Shown piece by piece: positions 22,864 through 30,653 of a stretch of DNA of 38,173 nucleotides. Numbering within the stretch: the first letter of the stretch is position 1; every line of letters begins with the position of its first letter. This DNA is from a virus. The position numbers and the translations under genes were made by a program. The DNA is taken from positions 1 to 38,173 of IMG/VR virus record IMGVR_UViG_3300007735_000695; one strand, written 5' to 3'. The notes beneath the pieces were generated by a model, which saw nothing but the letters and a program-made list of their open reading frames with translations, made no database searches and was not told the origin of the DNA.

Positions 22864-25048
22864 ACGGGCCTCCCATTCCACCCGGCGCCATATTAGCACC
22901 CATCACCTGGGGCGGATTCATCATCTGCTGGCGCTGCGCCTGCTGAACCTGGCGCATCATCTCACGATCCCGCTCCATGTCAGCCCGGATCGCCGCGACA
23001 TCCACCTGGGCGCCATACTTCGCCCGCATCTCAGCAATCTTTACCATCAAATCGGCTTCCATCTGGTCACGCTGCAAATCGTCCTTACGGACCATTTCCT
23101 CACGGCGCAACTCTAGTTCAGCCGCCTTCTTCTGGATGTCTGCCTGGATCGCCGCCATCTGCGCCTGGGCCAGCATTTCTTCCGGCGAAGGCTTCGGCGG
23201 TTGCGGGGGCATCGGCGGCATCTGCGCCGGATCATTGAAGAACTGGCTGGCGTCCTTATAGCCAGCCAGCGACACAATTTGCGCCAAAGTATTGCGATAC
23301 TGTGCCAGCGTAACCAGCGGATTATTCATCCCCGCCATTTGTAATATCTGCTCTTGCTTCTGCAAGATGTTGGTGAGAACCTGTATCTTGTCCTGCTCGG
23401 TTCCGCCGCCCAAGGCGATATTCACCACAACATCCATATTCGCATCCCAACTACGGGGATCAACCGGCACAAACTGACCGCGCAAGCGAATCATGCGCTC
23501 GGCCTGCTGGTTCTGAACCGCCAACTTCAACAAGCCCGTAAATAGCCGCTTCATGCCGCCTTCAGCAAAGATGCGGGCAATCAACTCAATCCGCTGCTGG
23601 GCCGCTGAAACCGTAGCTGCCACCGCTGCGCGGGTAGAAGACTGAAGGCTATCCGCCGCCAAGCCAGCCGCCGCCTTGGTGATACCTGTGCGGCTTTCCT
23701 TCATGCCATCCATGTAGTCCAGCATCGGGAAAGCCTGCTGCCCCACGAATGGCATAGAGAACGGCTGAACCATCCCCGGCGCCCGCATACGGATTACACC
23801 ACCAACTTCCGTATTCAGCACATCGTCAACATTAACCTGGCCCTCAACCACACCCACACGCGGATGAATGGCCAGCGCCAGACTATCCAGCATATTCCGC
23901 TGAATGTTGGATTTGATAAGCTGAATGTCCATCACCTGATCAGCAACAGACAAACCAAAGAACGTATGAGGCTCCGGGTCCGGGCAGAACACCGCAAACG
24001 GGATCATATCCGCCGGTTCGTTCCGCATAACCTCATAAGCTTGGCCAACCGTGCAAATGCGGCGCAGTTCCGCAATGCCGTCGCCATCCATGTCGATCTT
24101 CACATAAGCTTCGACGTACAAAACCTTCTTCGCGGCAACGTCAGACCGATTAGCCATATCAATGGTGGCTTGCGGATTACGAATGAACCGCTCTTCATTG
24201 TCCTCTAGTTCATCCACCTCATTGGCGTAAGGCTCAATCTCGTCCTTATCGTACCCCATCGCCACCAGTTCGCTGACCGTCAAAATGCGGCGATGCGCGA
24301 CAATGGACGAATCATCCAAGCTAATAGCAGCCCGCGCCACCAGAAACTCTTCAGGCGGAACCGCAGCAATCTTCAACCGCCCCTTATCCCACCTACGGAC
24401 CACCCGCACATCATACATATTTGGGCCAGGCATCCCCGTAGTCGGATCAACATCGCCAGGATAAGCCACCGTCACCTGAACTTCGCAGTTAGGATCAGAG
24501 TTCAGAACCGCCAAACCCGTGTCATCCAAACCACTCATATCCACAGTCTGGATTTCAGTCTGATTGTCCCAATAGAACTTGATAATCCCGGTCTTACAAA
24601 CCAAGGCATCCTTGAAGGCGGAATAGAAAATCTCAAAGCCCGGATTATCACGGGTCAGCACATAATTAATGTAGTCCGTCGCTTGCTCCGCCATGGCCAC
24701 ATCTTCGGCGCCATTCGGAGCGAACTCTACAATTTTCTGACTACCGAAAAACACACGCATCAGGCTAGGCAAGATCGCCTGGACCGTATCCCGCACATCG
24801 CGGCTAACCACCTGAGAACGACCATCTTCCTCGTTCCCGAATGGCATACCACGGTAGTACTCAGTAGCAACGGCGCGCAAAGGAGAAATGGTGCTATCGA
24901 TGTAATCAACCGCATCTTCAATCTCGCCAGTAACAATAGCCTGAATGTCGATCTCATCAGGAAGATCAGCATCCATGCCAGCGTCAACTTCCGAGTCTTG
25001 CATTTGCTGCGTGATGTCGGAAACCAAGTCAGAAATCTTCGGGTCCAT
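22856..25048 (-). CDS. Portal protein (P22/SU10-like)
   Basis: The 730-aa size matches podovirus portals of this type. Key segments are ATEYYRGMPFGNEEDGRSQV and RDVRDTVQAILPSLMRVFFG near residues 65-110, FYSAFKDALVCKTGIIKFYW, and the Gln/Met/Pro-rich coiled C-terminal barrel (about 600-730) ending GGMGGPFG. It forms the dodecameric DNA channel at one capsid vertex and docks the terminase and later the adaptor. It lies between the 541-aa repeat protein and the 85-aa gene. Confidence 0.92.
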   Translation of the reverse strand: MDPKISDLVSDITQQMQDSEVDAGMDADLPDEIDIQAIVTGEIEDAVDYIDSTISPLRAVATEYYRGMPFGNEEDGRSQVVSRDVRDTVQAILPSLMRVFFGSQKIVEFAPNGAEDVAMAEQATDYINYVLTRDNPGFEIFYSAFKDALVCKTGIIKFYWDNQTEIQTVDMSGLDDTGLAVLNSDPNCEVQVTVAYPGDVDPTTGMPGPNMYDVRVVRRWDKGRLKIAAVPPEEFLVARAAISLDDSSIVAHRRILTVSELVAMGYDKDEIEPYANEVDELEDNEERFIRNPQATIDMANRSDVAAKKVLYVEAYVKIDMDGDGIAELRRICTVGQAYEVMRNEPADMIPFAVFCPDPEPHTFFGLSVADQVMDIQLIKSNIQRNMLDSLALAIHPRVGVVEGQVNVDDVLNTEVGGVIRMRAPGMVQPFSMPFVGQQAFPMLDYMDGMKESRTGITKAAAGLAADSLQSSTRAAVAATVSAAQQRIELIARIFAEGGMKRLFTGLLKLAVQNQQAERMIRLRGQFVPVDPRSWDANMDVVVNIALGGGTEQDKIQVLTNILQKQEQILQMAGMNNPLVTLAQYRNTLAQIVSLAGYKDASQFFNDPAQMPPMPPQPPKPSPEEMLAQAQMAAIQADIQKKAAELELRREEMVRKDDLQRDQMEADLMVKIAEMRAKYGAQVDVAAIRADMERDREMMRQVQQAQRQQMMNPPQVMGANMAPGGMGGPFG

Positions 25049-25050
25049 GC

Positions 25051-26676
25051 TTAATCACCCAGCAAGCCGGTGAACCGGCGTTTCGGAATACGCTGCTCAT
25101 TAATAGCATTCAACAAGCCCAAGCCATACATATTAACAGCTTCCGGGCGCAGGACATATTCACCAACATGGACTGTGGCTTTGATTGGGGCATTCTTCTT
25201 CTTACCCTTCACCAAACCACCTTTGCGGTAGCCACCACCGTCGCCGCCGCCGTCTCCACCACCACCGTCACCACCACCGTCGCCGCCGCCGTCTCCACCA
25301 CCGCCGTCGCCGTCTCCACCGCCATCCCCGCTACCATCGCCGCCATCGCCATCTCCGTCGCCTTCACCGGCGCCCTCGCCAGCCGCATCAGAAGCCGCCG
25401 CGTCTGCCGCCGCTGCCTCTGCCGCCGCTGCCTCGTCTGCTGCTGCCTGGGCCTCCGCCATAGCGTTCGCCACTGATTGGGCGGCGGCTTCGTCGTCTGT
25501 GTCTTCATCAGATGGGGCAGCGGGGGCGGCTGGCGCAGCAGCCGTAACATCAGCCATCATTGAAGCAATCGCCTCATTCAAGCCAACCTTGCCTTCAGCA
25601 ACATCGCGGCCAAGCTGGTCCGCCATCGCGGCCAAATCAGCAGCCGGAACACCCGTTAAATCAGACACCGTTTGGGCCATGGCGTTCAACGCTTCTTGCT
25701 GGGTCATGCGACCCTCGGCAACATCAGTCGCAAAACCAGCAGCCTTGTCACCCATGCCGAAGTCGCCTGTAACGCCAGTAGCGTCTTCACCATCAGCCGG
25801 ATAACCATCCAAAAGCGAAGTAATGTTTGGGTTCACCACATTACCCAAATCAGTCAGGGTCTTGCTAACCGCGCCCGTGTCCGTGGTGGCTGCTGTGGTG
25901 CCTGGCCCCTTGGAAGTGGTCAGATCAGTAGTGCCCGTATCCAACAAAGAGGTAACATCAGAAGCAGTCTTGGTGACATTCCCTGTATCTGTGGTGGCTG
26001 CTGTGGTGCCTGGCCCCTTAGAAGTAGTCAGATCGGTAGCACCCGTATCCAACAAAGAGGTAACATCAGAAGCAGTCTTGGTGACATTCCCCGTATCCGT
26101 CGTAGAAGCAACATTAGTTGCAGTCTGCCCCGTCGTATCCAACAAAGAGGTAACATTCTGGTTCAGCGTACTACTGATGGGCGCCAAATCTTCCCGCGTC
26201 GTTTGGCGGTCATCACTAAGGCGCTGCTGCGTGTTGTATTGCCCCTGCTGGGACTCACGCAACGCAGTTACCTGTTCTGGCGTCAAATCCAATTCGCGGG
26301 CACGATCCAACAAGAACCCACCAAGAGAGTTCACCCCCGGAACACCAGCCGCCTGATTAAGAAGAGTTCCAAGCGCAATACTGACCGCGCCAATCGGACC
26401 CGTAGCCAGCGCCATAAGCGCATTCATGGTGCCGGAATCGTTGGAAATCATCTCTAAATCACGGGAAAAATCCCCCGTACTAGTCAGCGCACCACGACCG
26501 ACAGATGTCGGCGTCCAATCGCCATCACCTTCCCAAAACCTTTGGTCTTGATTGACAACAGGCGTCGCTTCAGGGCGCGTCCGCATTGGCTGAAAAAAGC
26601 GATGCTCGCCAGGCGCGTCATACGTTTCAACGGGGCGAAGAAGCGGATTGAACTGCCAGGACCAGGTATCAGACAT
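25051..26676 (-). CDS. Repeat-containing putative virion protein (541 aa)
   Basis: The N-terminus starts MSDTWSWQFNPLLRPVETYD. Residues about 195-290 hold two 36-aa repeats (NVTKTASDVTSLLDTG then TTSKGPGTTAATTDTG). The middle has Ala-rich acidic helices. Residues about 430-485 are an almost pure Gly/Asp low-complexity tract. The C-terminal module ATVHVGEYVLRPEAVNMYG then GLLNAINEQR recurs at the end of many phage structural proteins. It is probably a virion or assembly protein placed just upstream of the portal. The Gly/Asp tract is suggestive of calcium binding but lacks a clear nonapeptide pattern. Confidence 0.65.
   Translation of the reverse strand: MSDTWSWQFNPLLRPVETYDAPGEHRFFQPMRTRPEATPVVNQDQRFWEGDGDWTPTSVGRGALTSTGDFSRDLEMISNDSGTMNALMALATGPIGAVSIALGTLLNQAAGVPGVNSLGGFLLDRARELDLTPEQVTALRESQQGQYNTQQRLSDDRQTTREDLAPISSTLNQNVTSLLDTTGQTATNVASTTDTGNVTKTASDVTSLLDTGATDLTTSKGPGTTAATTDTGNVTKTASDVTSLLDTGTTDLTTSKGPGTTAATTDTGAVSKTLTDLGNVVNPNITSLLDGYPADGEDATGVTGDFGMGDKAAGFATDVAEGRMTQQEALNAMAQTVSDLTGVPAADLAAMADQLGRDVAEGKVGLNEAIASMMADVTAAAPAAPAAPSDEDTDDEAAAQSVANAMAEAQAAADEAAAAEAAAADAAASDAAGEGAGEGDGDGDGGDGSGDGGGDGDGGGGDGGGDGGGDGGGGDGGGDGGGYRKGGLVKGKKKNAPIKATVHVGEYVLRPEAVNMYGLGLLNAINEQRIPKRRFTGLLGD
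25877..26092. repeat. 108-bp tandem repeat in the 541-aa protein gene
   Basis: Two copies of a 108-bp unit (25877-25984 and 25985-26092) are nearly identical, and a degenerate third begins at 26093. Each encodes 36 aa. High DNA identity suggests recent duplication or ongoing copy-number change. Confidence 0.8.
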
Positions 26677-27149
26677 CAGTATTCTTCCTCTTCCTCTGTC
26701 TCTTCTTCGTCACCCTTGGGTAACATCACCTTCGCCATCAAAACCGTCTCACGCTGGCGCTTGGTCATCGGCTTCGTAATCGGACCACCAACTAACCACG
26801 CGCTACAAGTGCGCGATGCCGCACATTTGAACTCCAACAATTCACAATAGCCCAAGTTCGCCGCCTTAGATACTTCGGGCGCATACGTCTCATCGTTGCT
26901 TTCCTCCCCCTGGATGCCCTTAACAATACAAGCCATCATCTCGGGGGTCTGGATGAACGCGGCGCAATTACCACACCGCATCGTCTTAGCCTCATCAGCA
27001 GTCGTATTCCATTCCTTCGCCCGGAGTTTCCAGAAGAAATCATCTTCTTCATTCGGGTTGGCAGGACCATAACCGAAATCCTTAAACGCCCGGTCACGGT
27101 ATTCAATATTTTCCTCAAGATCATAGGTGGCCTTCGGACATTGCATCAC
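26676..27149 (-). CDS. Cys-rich protein, possible high-potential iron-sulfur-like
   Basis: The 157-aa product has Cys at 4, 59, 62, 74, 102, 109 and 115. The central motif MRCGNCAAF followed by GYCELLEFKCAASRTCSAWL resembles phage proteins annotated as high-potential iron-sulfur-like. A Glu-rich tail (EEETEEEEEY) ends the protein. A metal centre, zinc or Fe-S, is likely; its job is unknown. It overlaps its neighbours by 1-4 nt, between a small conserved protein and the 541-aa repeat protein. Confidence 0.72.
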   Translation of the reverse strand: MMQCPKATYDLEENIEYRDRAFKDFGYGPANPNEEDDFFWKLRAKEWNTTADEAKTMRCGNCAAFIQTPEMMACIVKGIQGEESNDETYAPEVSKAANLGYCELLEFKCAASRTCSAWLVGGPITKPMTKRQRETVLMAKVMLPKGDEEETEEEEEY

Positions 27150-27463
27150 ACCAACTCCGTGACGGACACAATCGGACTACCAGCGCCGCCACCCTTGATC
27201 GCCGCCAACTTCCAGCCAGGCTTAACCGCGAAAATCTCAACCCAATTGGCGGGCATCAACATACTTTGGTCCGTTGCTGTCGGGTTACCGTTGATCGCAA
27301 TGTGAACATGGTTACCAGTAGTCGCCACACGGATCGCCGTAGTCTGCGCGCCAAATGCGCCGGTCTGCGTGCTGACAGACGGGTTATTGATTACATGCAC
27401 CCCATCCGTCTCAAACACCTGGGAAATCACATGCCCAGTATCGTCCTTTATCTGGCGACTCAT
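27146..27463 (-). CDS. Conserved beta-rich virion-region protein (105 aa)
   Basis: The product starts MSRQIKDDTGHVISQVFETD and has a beta-rich centre (AIRVATTGNHVHIAINGNPT) and PANWVEIFAVKPGWKLA. The pattern is seen in small phage proteins from the head gene region, perhaps decoration-like. The coupled 4-nt overlaps on both sides are visible in the sequence; function is unknown. Confidence 0.7.
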   Translation of the reverse strand: MSRQIKDDTGHVISQVFETDGVHVINNPSVSTQTGAFGAQTTAIRVATTGNHVHIAINGNPTATDQSMLMPANWVEIFAVKPGWKLAAIKGGGAGSPIVSVTELV

Positions 27464-27768
27464 TTGGATTTCCCCTTATTCCGCTCCGAAATCGCCCTGG
27501 CCTTCGCCTTGGCATCTGCCTTACTGGAAGCACCCCAAGCCTGAAGCGATTTCAACAGCCGCGTCGGCTCGCCCTTCGCATCACGCTCCGGCCCCGGCAT
27601 ATTGCCCATGCGCGCCAAGAAACTAGCCCGGCGAGGATTGTCCCCTGCCTTCACCGGAGCCTTCAAATTAGAACCCGGATTAGCCGCCTCATAAGAACGA
27701 CGGCCAGCCTCGTTCAAACCACCTGAGGGGTTCTTTCCGGCTTTCCGCGTCCAGGCTGGGGATTTCAT
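27460..27768 (-). CDS. Conserved basic protein, DUF6321-like (102 aa)
   Basis: The product starts MKSPAWTRKAGKNPSGGLNE and contains NPGSNLKAPVKAGDNPRRAS and FLARMGNMPGPERD, a very conserved pattern in phage proteins labelled DUF6321. It is strongly basic and low in hydrophobic residues, so it may bind DNA in packaging or be partly disordered. It overlaps the glycosidase-like gene stop (ATGA). Role unknown. Confidence 0.8.
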   Translation of the reverse strand: MKSPAWTRKAGKNPSGGLNEAGRRSYEAANPGSNLKAPVKAGDNPRRASFLARMGNMPGPERDAKGEPTRLLKSLQAWGASSKADAKAKARAISERNKGKSK

Positions 27769-28658
27769 CCAATCCGCCCTTCAAAAATCATGTCCAAGGC
27801 CCCAATCGGCAACCGCAACACCACCGCCGCCGCATCCATGACCCCGTAGCTAAATAACACATTTTCCGGGGTAATTACCAACCCCGAATTAAACTCAATC
27901 TGCTCCGCCTCAAACAAGAAGACAGGGGATACTCGCGTCACATCCCAAGTATCCACATCATACTCCACCAGCCGGTGCGCGTAATAAATCGGCATCTTGC
28001 CATTCTTCTCGCCAAAACGGCGATGCAAACAGGTAACCAAACGGCCCTTATGCGGTACAATCTGGCTGGACCCGCTCCACCCCACCAAATCTGCCCGACC
28101 ATCCCCGTAAAACACGGGTTCCAACATTTGGCTACCATTAAACTTGTACACAGAAATCGGGCAAAACCAATGCACTAGCTTTAAATCTTGCCCATCTACA
28201 TAAATGCCCCAGTTCTTTTCCTTTTTCTCGCCATTTGGCGACAAAAGCACCTGTTTCTCCGTCATAACCGGGGAAACTGGCGCCAAAACCATCGTGTTTG
28301 CATCATTTCGGCTGGAATGCCCGCTGGCCAACCCCCACCAGGCCCCCTTCCAGGCAAACAACCGCATATCTTCCAAGCCGTCTTTGCAGACGGGGGACTG
28401 CCTGATCTCCGTATCGTCGATCTGAACCGCTGATAACTGCGCCAAGCTGGCGGCATCCAAATCCACCAGCCAATTCACCGTATCCGGCGCACTACCCTTG
28501 ATCCAAATGGAACCACTGGGCAACAAACGGTAGTTCAACGTCCGAACCACCGCCCTGATCTTGTCACCATCCCACGCAATCGATGGATTACAAGCCGCCA
28601 TCTTACTCGGCAGCTTGATCTCCACACGCTCTGCGCCAGGAAACTGGCTTAAAATCAT
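27765..28658 (-). CDS. Beta-propeller glycosidase-like protein (GH130/GH43-type fold)
   Basis: The 297-aa product has blade-like repeats: NPSIAWDGDKIRAVVRTLNY, EDMRLFAWKGAWWGLASGHS, VFYGDGRADLVGWSGSSQIV, RLVTCLHRR, FLFEAEQIEFNSGLVI and ENVLFSYGVMD. The EDMRLF segment and the late SYGVMDA resemble the acidic and late motifs of the five-bladed propeller glycosidase / mannoside phosphorylase superfamily. Catalytic residues cannot be assigned with certainty. It forms a coupled trio with a methyltransferase and a GT25 enzyme, implying glycan handling. Confidence 0.65.
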   Translation of the reverse strand: MILSQFPGAERVEIKLPSKMAACNPSIAWDGDKIRAVVRTLNYRLLPSGSIWIKGSAPDTVNWLVDLDAASLAQLSAVQIDDTEIRQSPVCKDGLEDMRLFAWKGAWWGLASGHSSRNDANTMVLAPVSPVMTEKQVLLSPNGEKKEKNWGIYVDGQDLKLVHWFCPISVYKFNGSQMLEPVFYGDGRADLVGWSGSSQIVPHKGRLVTCLHRRFGEKNGKMPIYYAHRLVEYDVDTWDVTRVSPVFLFEAEQIEFNSGLVITPENVLFSYGVMDAAAVVLRLPIGALDMIFEGRIG

Positions 28659-29215
28659 GCCACCTTCTCAAACAACATCAGTGTATTCCGCCCCCATGGG
28701 GCAGGCTTGCGCCGGGTAGTCTCCTGAAACATCGCTGTTTCCACCACCAGATTGCGGAACCCGTGCTGGCCAAACTTCTTCACCCAGTACTCCGCCGTTT
28801 GCTCATTCACATGATGGTGACCGCCCTGGCCCGGCACCGCATGACACATCAACACACGATCCGCCGCCTTCATGGTAGCAAACCAATTAGCCTCATACTT
28901 CGCATCCACATGCTCCACAAACTCAGTGGAAATACACAAGTCAAACCGCTGCCCAATGTCCAGCGGTCCCTTCGTATAATCATGCAAGATAATCGGGCCG
29001 CACTTCGCCTTCAGAATGGCATCTGGGTGCCCCTCTACCCCCAACACCCGACACCCCATGTCTTGGAACCACTTCAGATTGACCGCTGTGCCACACCCGA
29101 CATCAATCACAGATTCCACACCATATTCCAGCAGCAACCAGCCCCAGATATCCGGCGTGAACGTATGCCCATCGCCTTCCTCATAATAGCCACCCAAATG
29201 CGCCATCTCATTCAT
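28655..29215 (-). CDS. SAM-dependent class I methyltransferase
   Basis: The 186-aa product has motif I SVIDVGCGTAVNLKWF (about 35-50), the acidic GVEGHPDAI that binds the ribose, and DLCISTEFVEHVDAKYEANW, a UbiE-like motif. Later HHHVNEQTAEYWVKKF matches sugar- or small-molecule-directed methyltransferases in cell-surface loci rather than DNA methyltransferases, which is inference. It overlaps both neighbours by 4 nt within the glycan cassette. Confidence 0.85.
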   Translation of the reverse strand: MNEMAHLGGYYEEGDGHTFTPDIWGWLLLEYGVESVIDVGCGTAVNLKWFQDMGCRVLGVEGHPDAILKAKCGPIILHDYTKGPLDIGQRFDLCISTEFVEHVDAKYEANWFATMKAADRVLMCHAVPGQGGHHHVNEQTAEYWVKKFGQHGFRNLVVETAMFQETTRRKPAPWGRNTLMLFEKVA

Positions 29216-29817
29216 GCGTGAACCTCGCTCGACATTTTACCCTGCAACGTCAACTGACTGACCAGTTCGGGCAACACCGTCAGCACTTTCAACTTGGGCA
29301 ACACCTTCTGCTCCAACAAAATATCAACCGGCGTATTCGCTGGCTTGGTGTACTCAATCAACGTTGGAATAGCCCGCTGCCGCCACCAAATCGCCGCCGT
29401 ACACAACGGATACCTCACATCATACAACTCATCCCGATACTTGCGCTTCCACTTCTGGTCATCCACACAACAACTCTGCAAATAGACCCCGTCCACATCC
29501 TCATCCACCTTGGCGCGGATAGCGGCCCACTTTTCCAGAAAGTTTTCCGGTAATACTACATCATCCTCGAAGACCATGAACTCGTCAGCACCATCATGCT
29601 GCGCCAGGTTCCAAGCGAAATGGTGACTCAAAACCAGCGCCGTCGCACCACGGGTCACATAATAATCCGAGTGCATGGGTATTTCTGATTTGATACGCAT
29701 GGATTTCCCATACACACCCCAGACCCAAGTTACCGGCACACCCTCACGCTCAAACTCTGCCTGCACCCGCGCCGTGCGCTCAGGCGTCTCACGCAGCGAA
29801 ATACAATAGTACCTCAC
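29212..29817 (-). CDS. Glycosyltransferase family 25-like
   Basis: The 201-aa product starts GTG 29817 as MRYYCISLRETPERTARVQA, the GT25 (LPS glycosyltransferase) N-terminus with the YCISLRE and ERTARV pattern. TALVLSHHFAWN and FMVFEDDVVLP (E84, D85, D86) follow, giving the donor-binding acidic motif. The GTG overlaps the stop of the 52-aa gene (GTGA). It would add a hexose to LPS-like or protein acceptors in the cytoplasm. Confidence 0.85.
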   Translation of the reverse strand: MRYYCISLRETPERTARVQAEFEREGVPVTWVWGVYGKSMRIKSEIPMHSDYYVTRGATALVLSHHFAWNLAQHDGADEFMVFEDDVVLPENFLEKWAAIRAKVDEDVDGVYLQSCCVDDQKWKRKYRDELYDVRYPLCTAAIWWRQRAIPTLIEYTKPANTPVDILLEQKVLPKLKVLTVLPELVSQLTLQGKMSSEVHA

Positions 29818-29972
29818 TTCTTCTTCTTCGCCGCCGCCATATTATCAATAAGATTTGGATACGGGCGACCCGCTGCCTTCGCCCGAGACATCGCCGCCGC
29901 CTTCTTGCCGGGCGACAACTTCTTAGGCTTGGGCAAATCCTTCGGCCTGTTCTTGTCCCATACTTCTTTCAT
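29814..29972 (-). CDS. Small conserved basic phage protein (52 aa)
   Basis: ATG 29972 to TGA 29814 gives MKEVWDKNRPKDLPKPKKLS, then MSRAKAAGRPYPNLIDNMAA and a Lys tail. I recognise this Lys-rich pattern from short proteins near terminase genes in many phages, role unknown. It may bind DNA in packaging. The stop overlaps the GT25 start. It is 12 nt after the DNA methyltransferase gene. Confidence 0.78.
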   Translation of the reverse strand: MKEVWDKNRPKDLPKPKKLSPGKKAAAMSRAKAAGRPYPNLIDNMAAAKKKK

Positions 29973-29984
29973 GGTGGCTTCCTT

Positions 29985-30638
29985 TCACTCCGCCGCATCG
30001 CGGAATAGATCACCCTGCCGCTGGGCTTCTTCAATGCGGCGGCAAGCGATGTCGAAATACTTTGGTTCCATCTCAATACCAATAAAAGGATGGCGCATCT
30101 GCACAGCGGCAACGCCTGTTGAACCGCTGCCCATATAAATGTCTAAAATTGTACCACCAGAGGGGACTTTAGCTTTATCAATACACCACCGCATTAAAGT
30201 CACAGGTTTTTGCGTCGGATGTTCAGCGCCATCCTGCATCAATGCAACCCTATTACAGTCAAATATTCTTAGCGCACCATTGTTTGATGTCCAGGCTAAT
30301 TCTCCATCAGATTGATGTATTCTTTGCCCTTTATCCCAAACAAACCATTGTCCCGTTGGAGGCAAACAATCAGCAAAATAATTACCTCCCCATATTACAC
30401 AAATATCAGAAAGACTCGGTATTTTCATCAACCATTTTTTATCTGGGCGTTTTGAATCCCATCCAAGAAATTCATATTCTTTTCTTCCCCCATGGCTCCC
30501 AGTCGATCTAGATTGACCATCCTTACCAATGCCATAAGGCGGATCAGTAATCACTGCCGCCGGTCTTTCCAGCGTCGGCGCAATCTCCCGGCAGTCACCA
30601 AGATACAGCGTTGCCAGCCCTATCTTTTCAACCCGCAA
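29985..30638 (-). CDS. DNA adenine/cytosine N-methyltransferase (orphan)
   Basis: The 217-aa product has DPPYG at 32-36 (motif IV), the HPTQKP signature at 140-145, then ILDIYMGSGSTGVAA (motif I, FxGxG region, with Tyr in place of the usual Phe). This is the beta-type order of amino-methyltransferases that methylate N6-A or N4-C. No restriction enzyme is nearby, so it is an orphan, probably protecting phage DNA. Its central part (about 30150-30500) is visibly more AT-rich than its neighbours, suggesting recent acquisition. Confidence 0.9.
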   Translation of the reverse strand: MRVEKIGLATLYLGDCREIAPTLERPAAVITDPPYGIGKDGQSRSTGSHGGRKEYEFLGWDSKRPDKKWLMKIPSLSDICVIWGGNYFADCLPPTGQWFVWDKGQRIHQSDGELAWTSNNGALRIFDCNRVALMQDGAEHPTQKPVTLMRWCIDKAKVPSGGTILDIYMGSGSTGVAAVQMRHPFIGIEMEPKYFDIACRRIEEAQRQGDLFRDAAE

Positions 30639-30653
30639 GCAAACCTCCCATCA

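Noticed and set aside
24293-25054. Long plus-strand frame opposite the portal gene
   Set aside because: Antisense to the portal, with shadow-like Arg/Ile/His composition and no neighbouring plus-strand genes.
25672-26457. Plus-strand repeat-bearing frames opposite the 541-aa protein
   Set aside because: They mirror the tandem repeats of the real gene. The minus-strand product has a recognisable C-terminal module and coupled neighbours.
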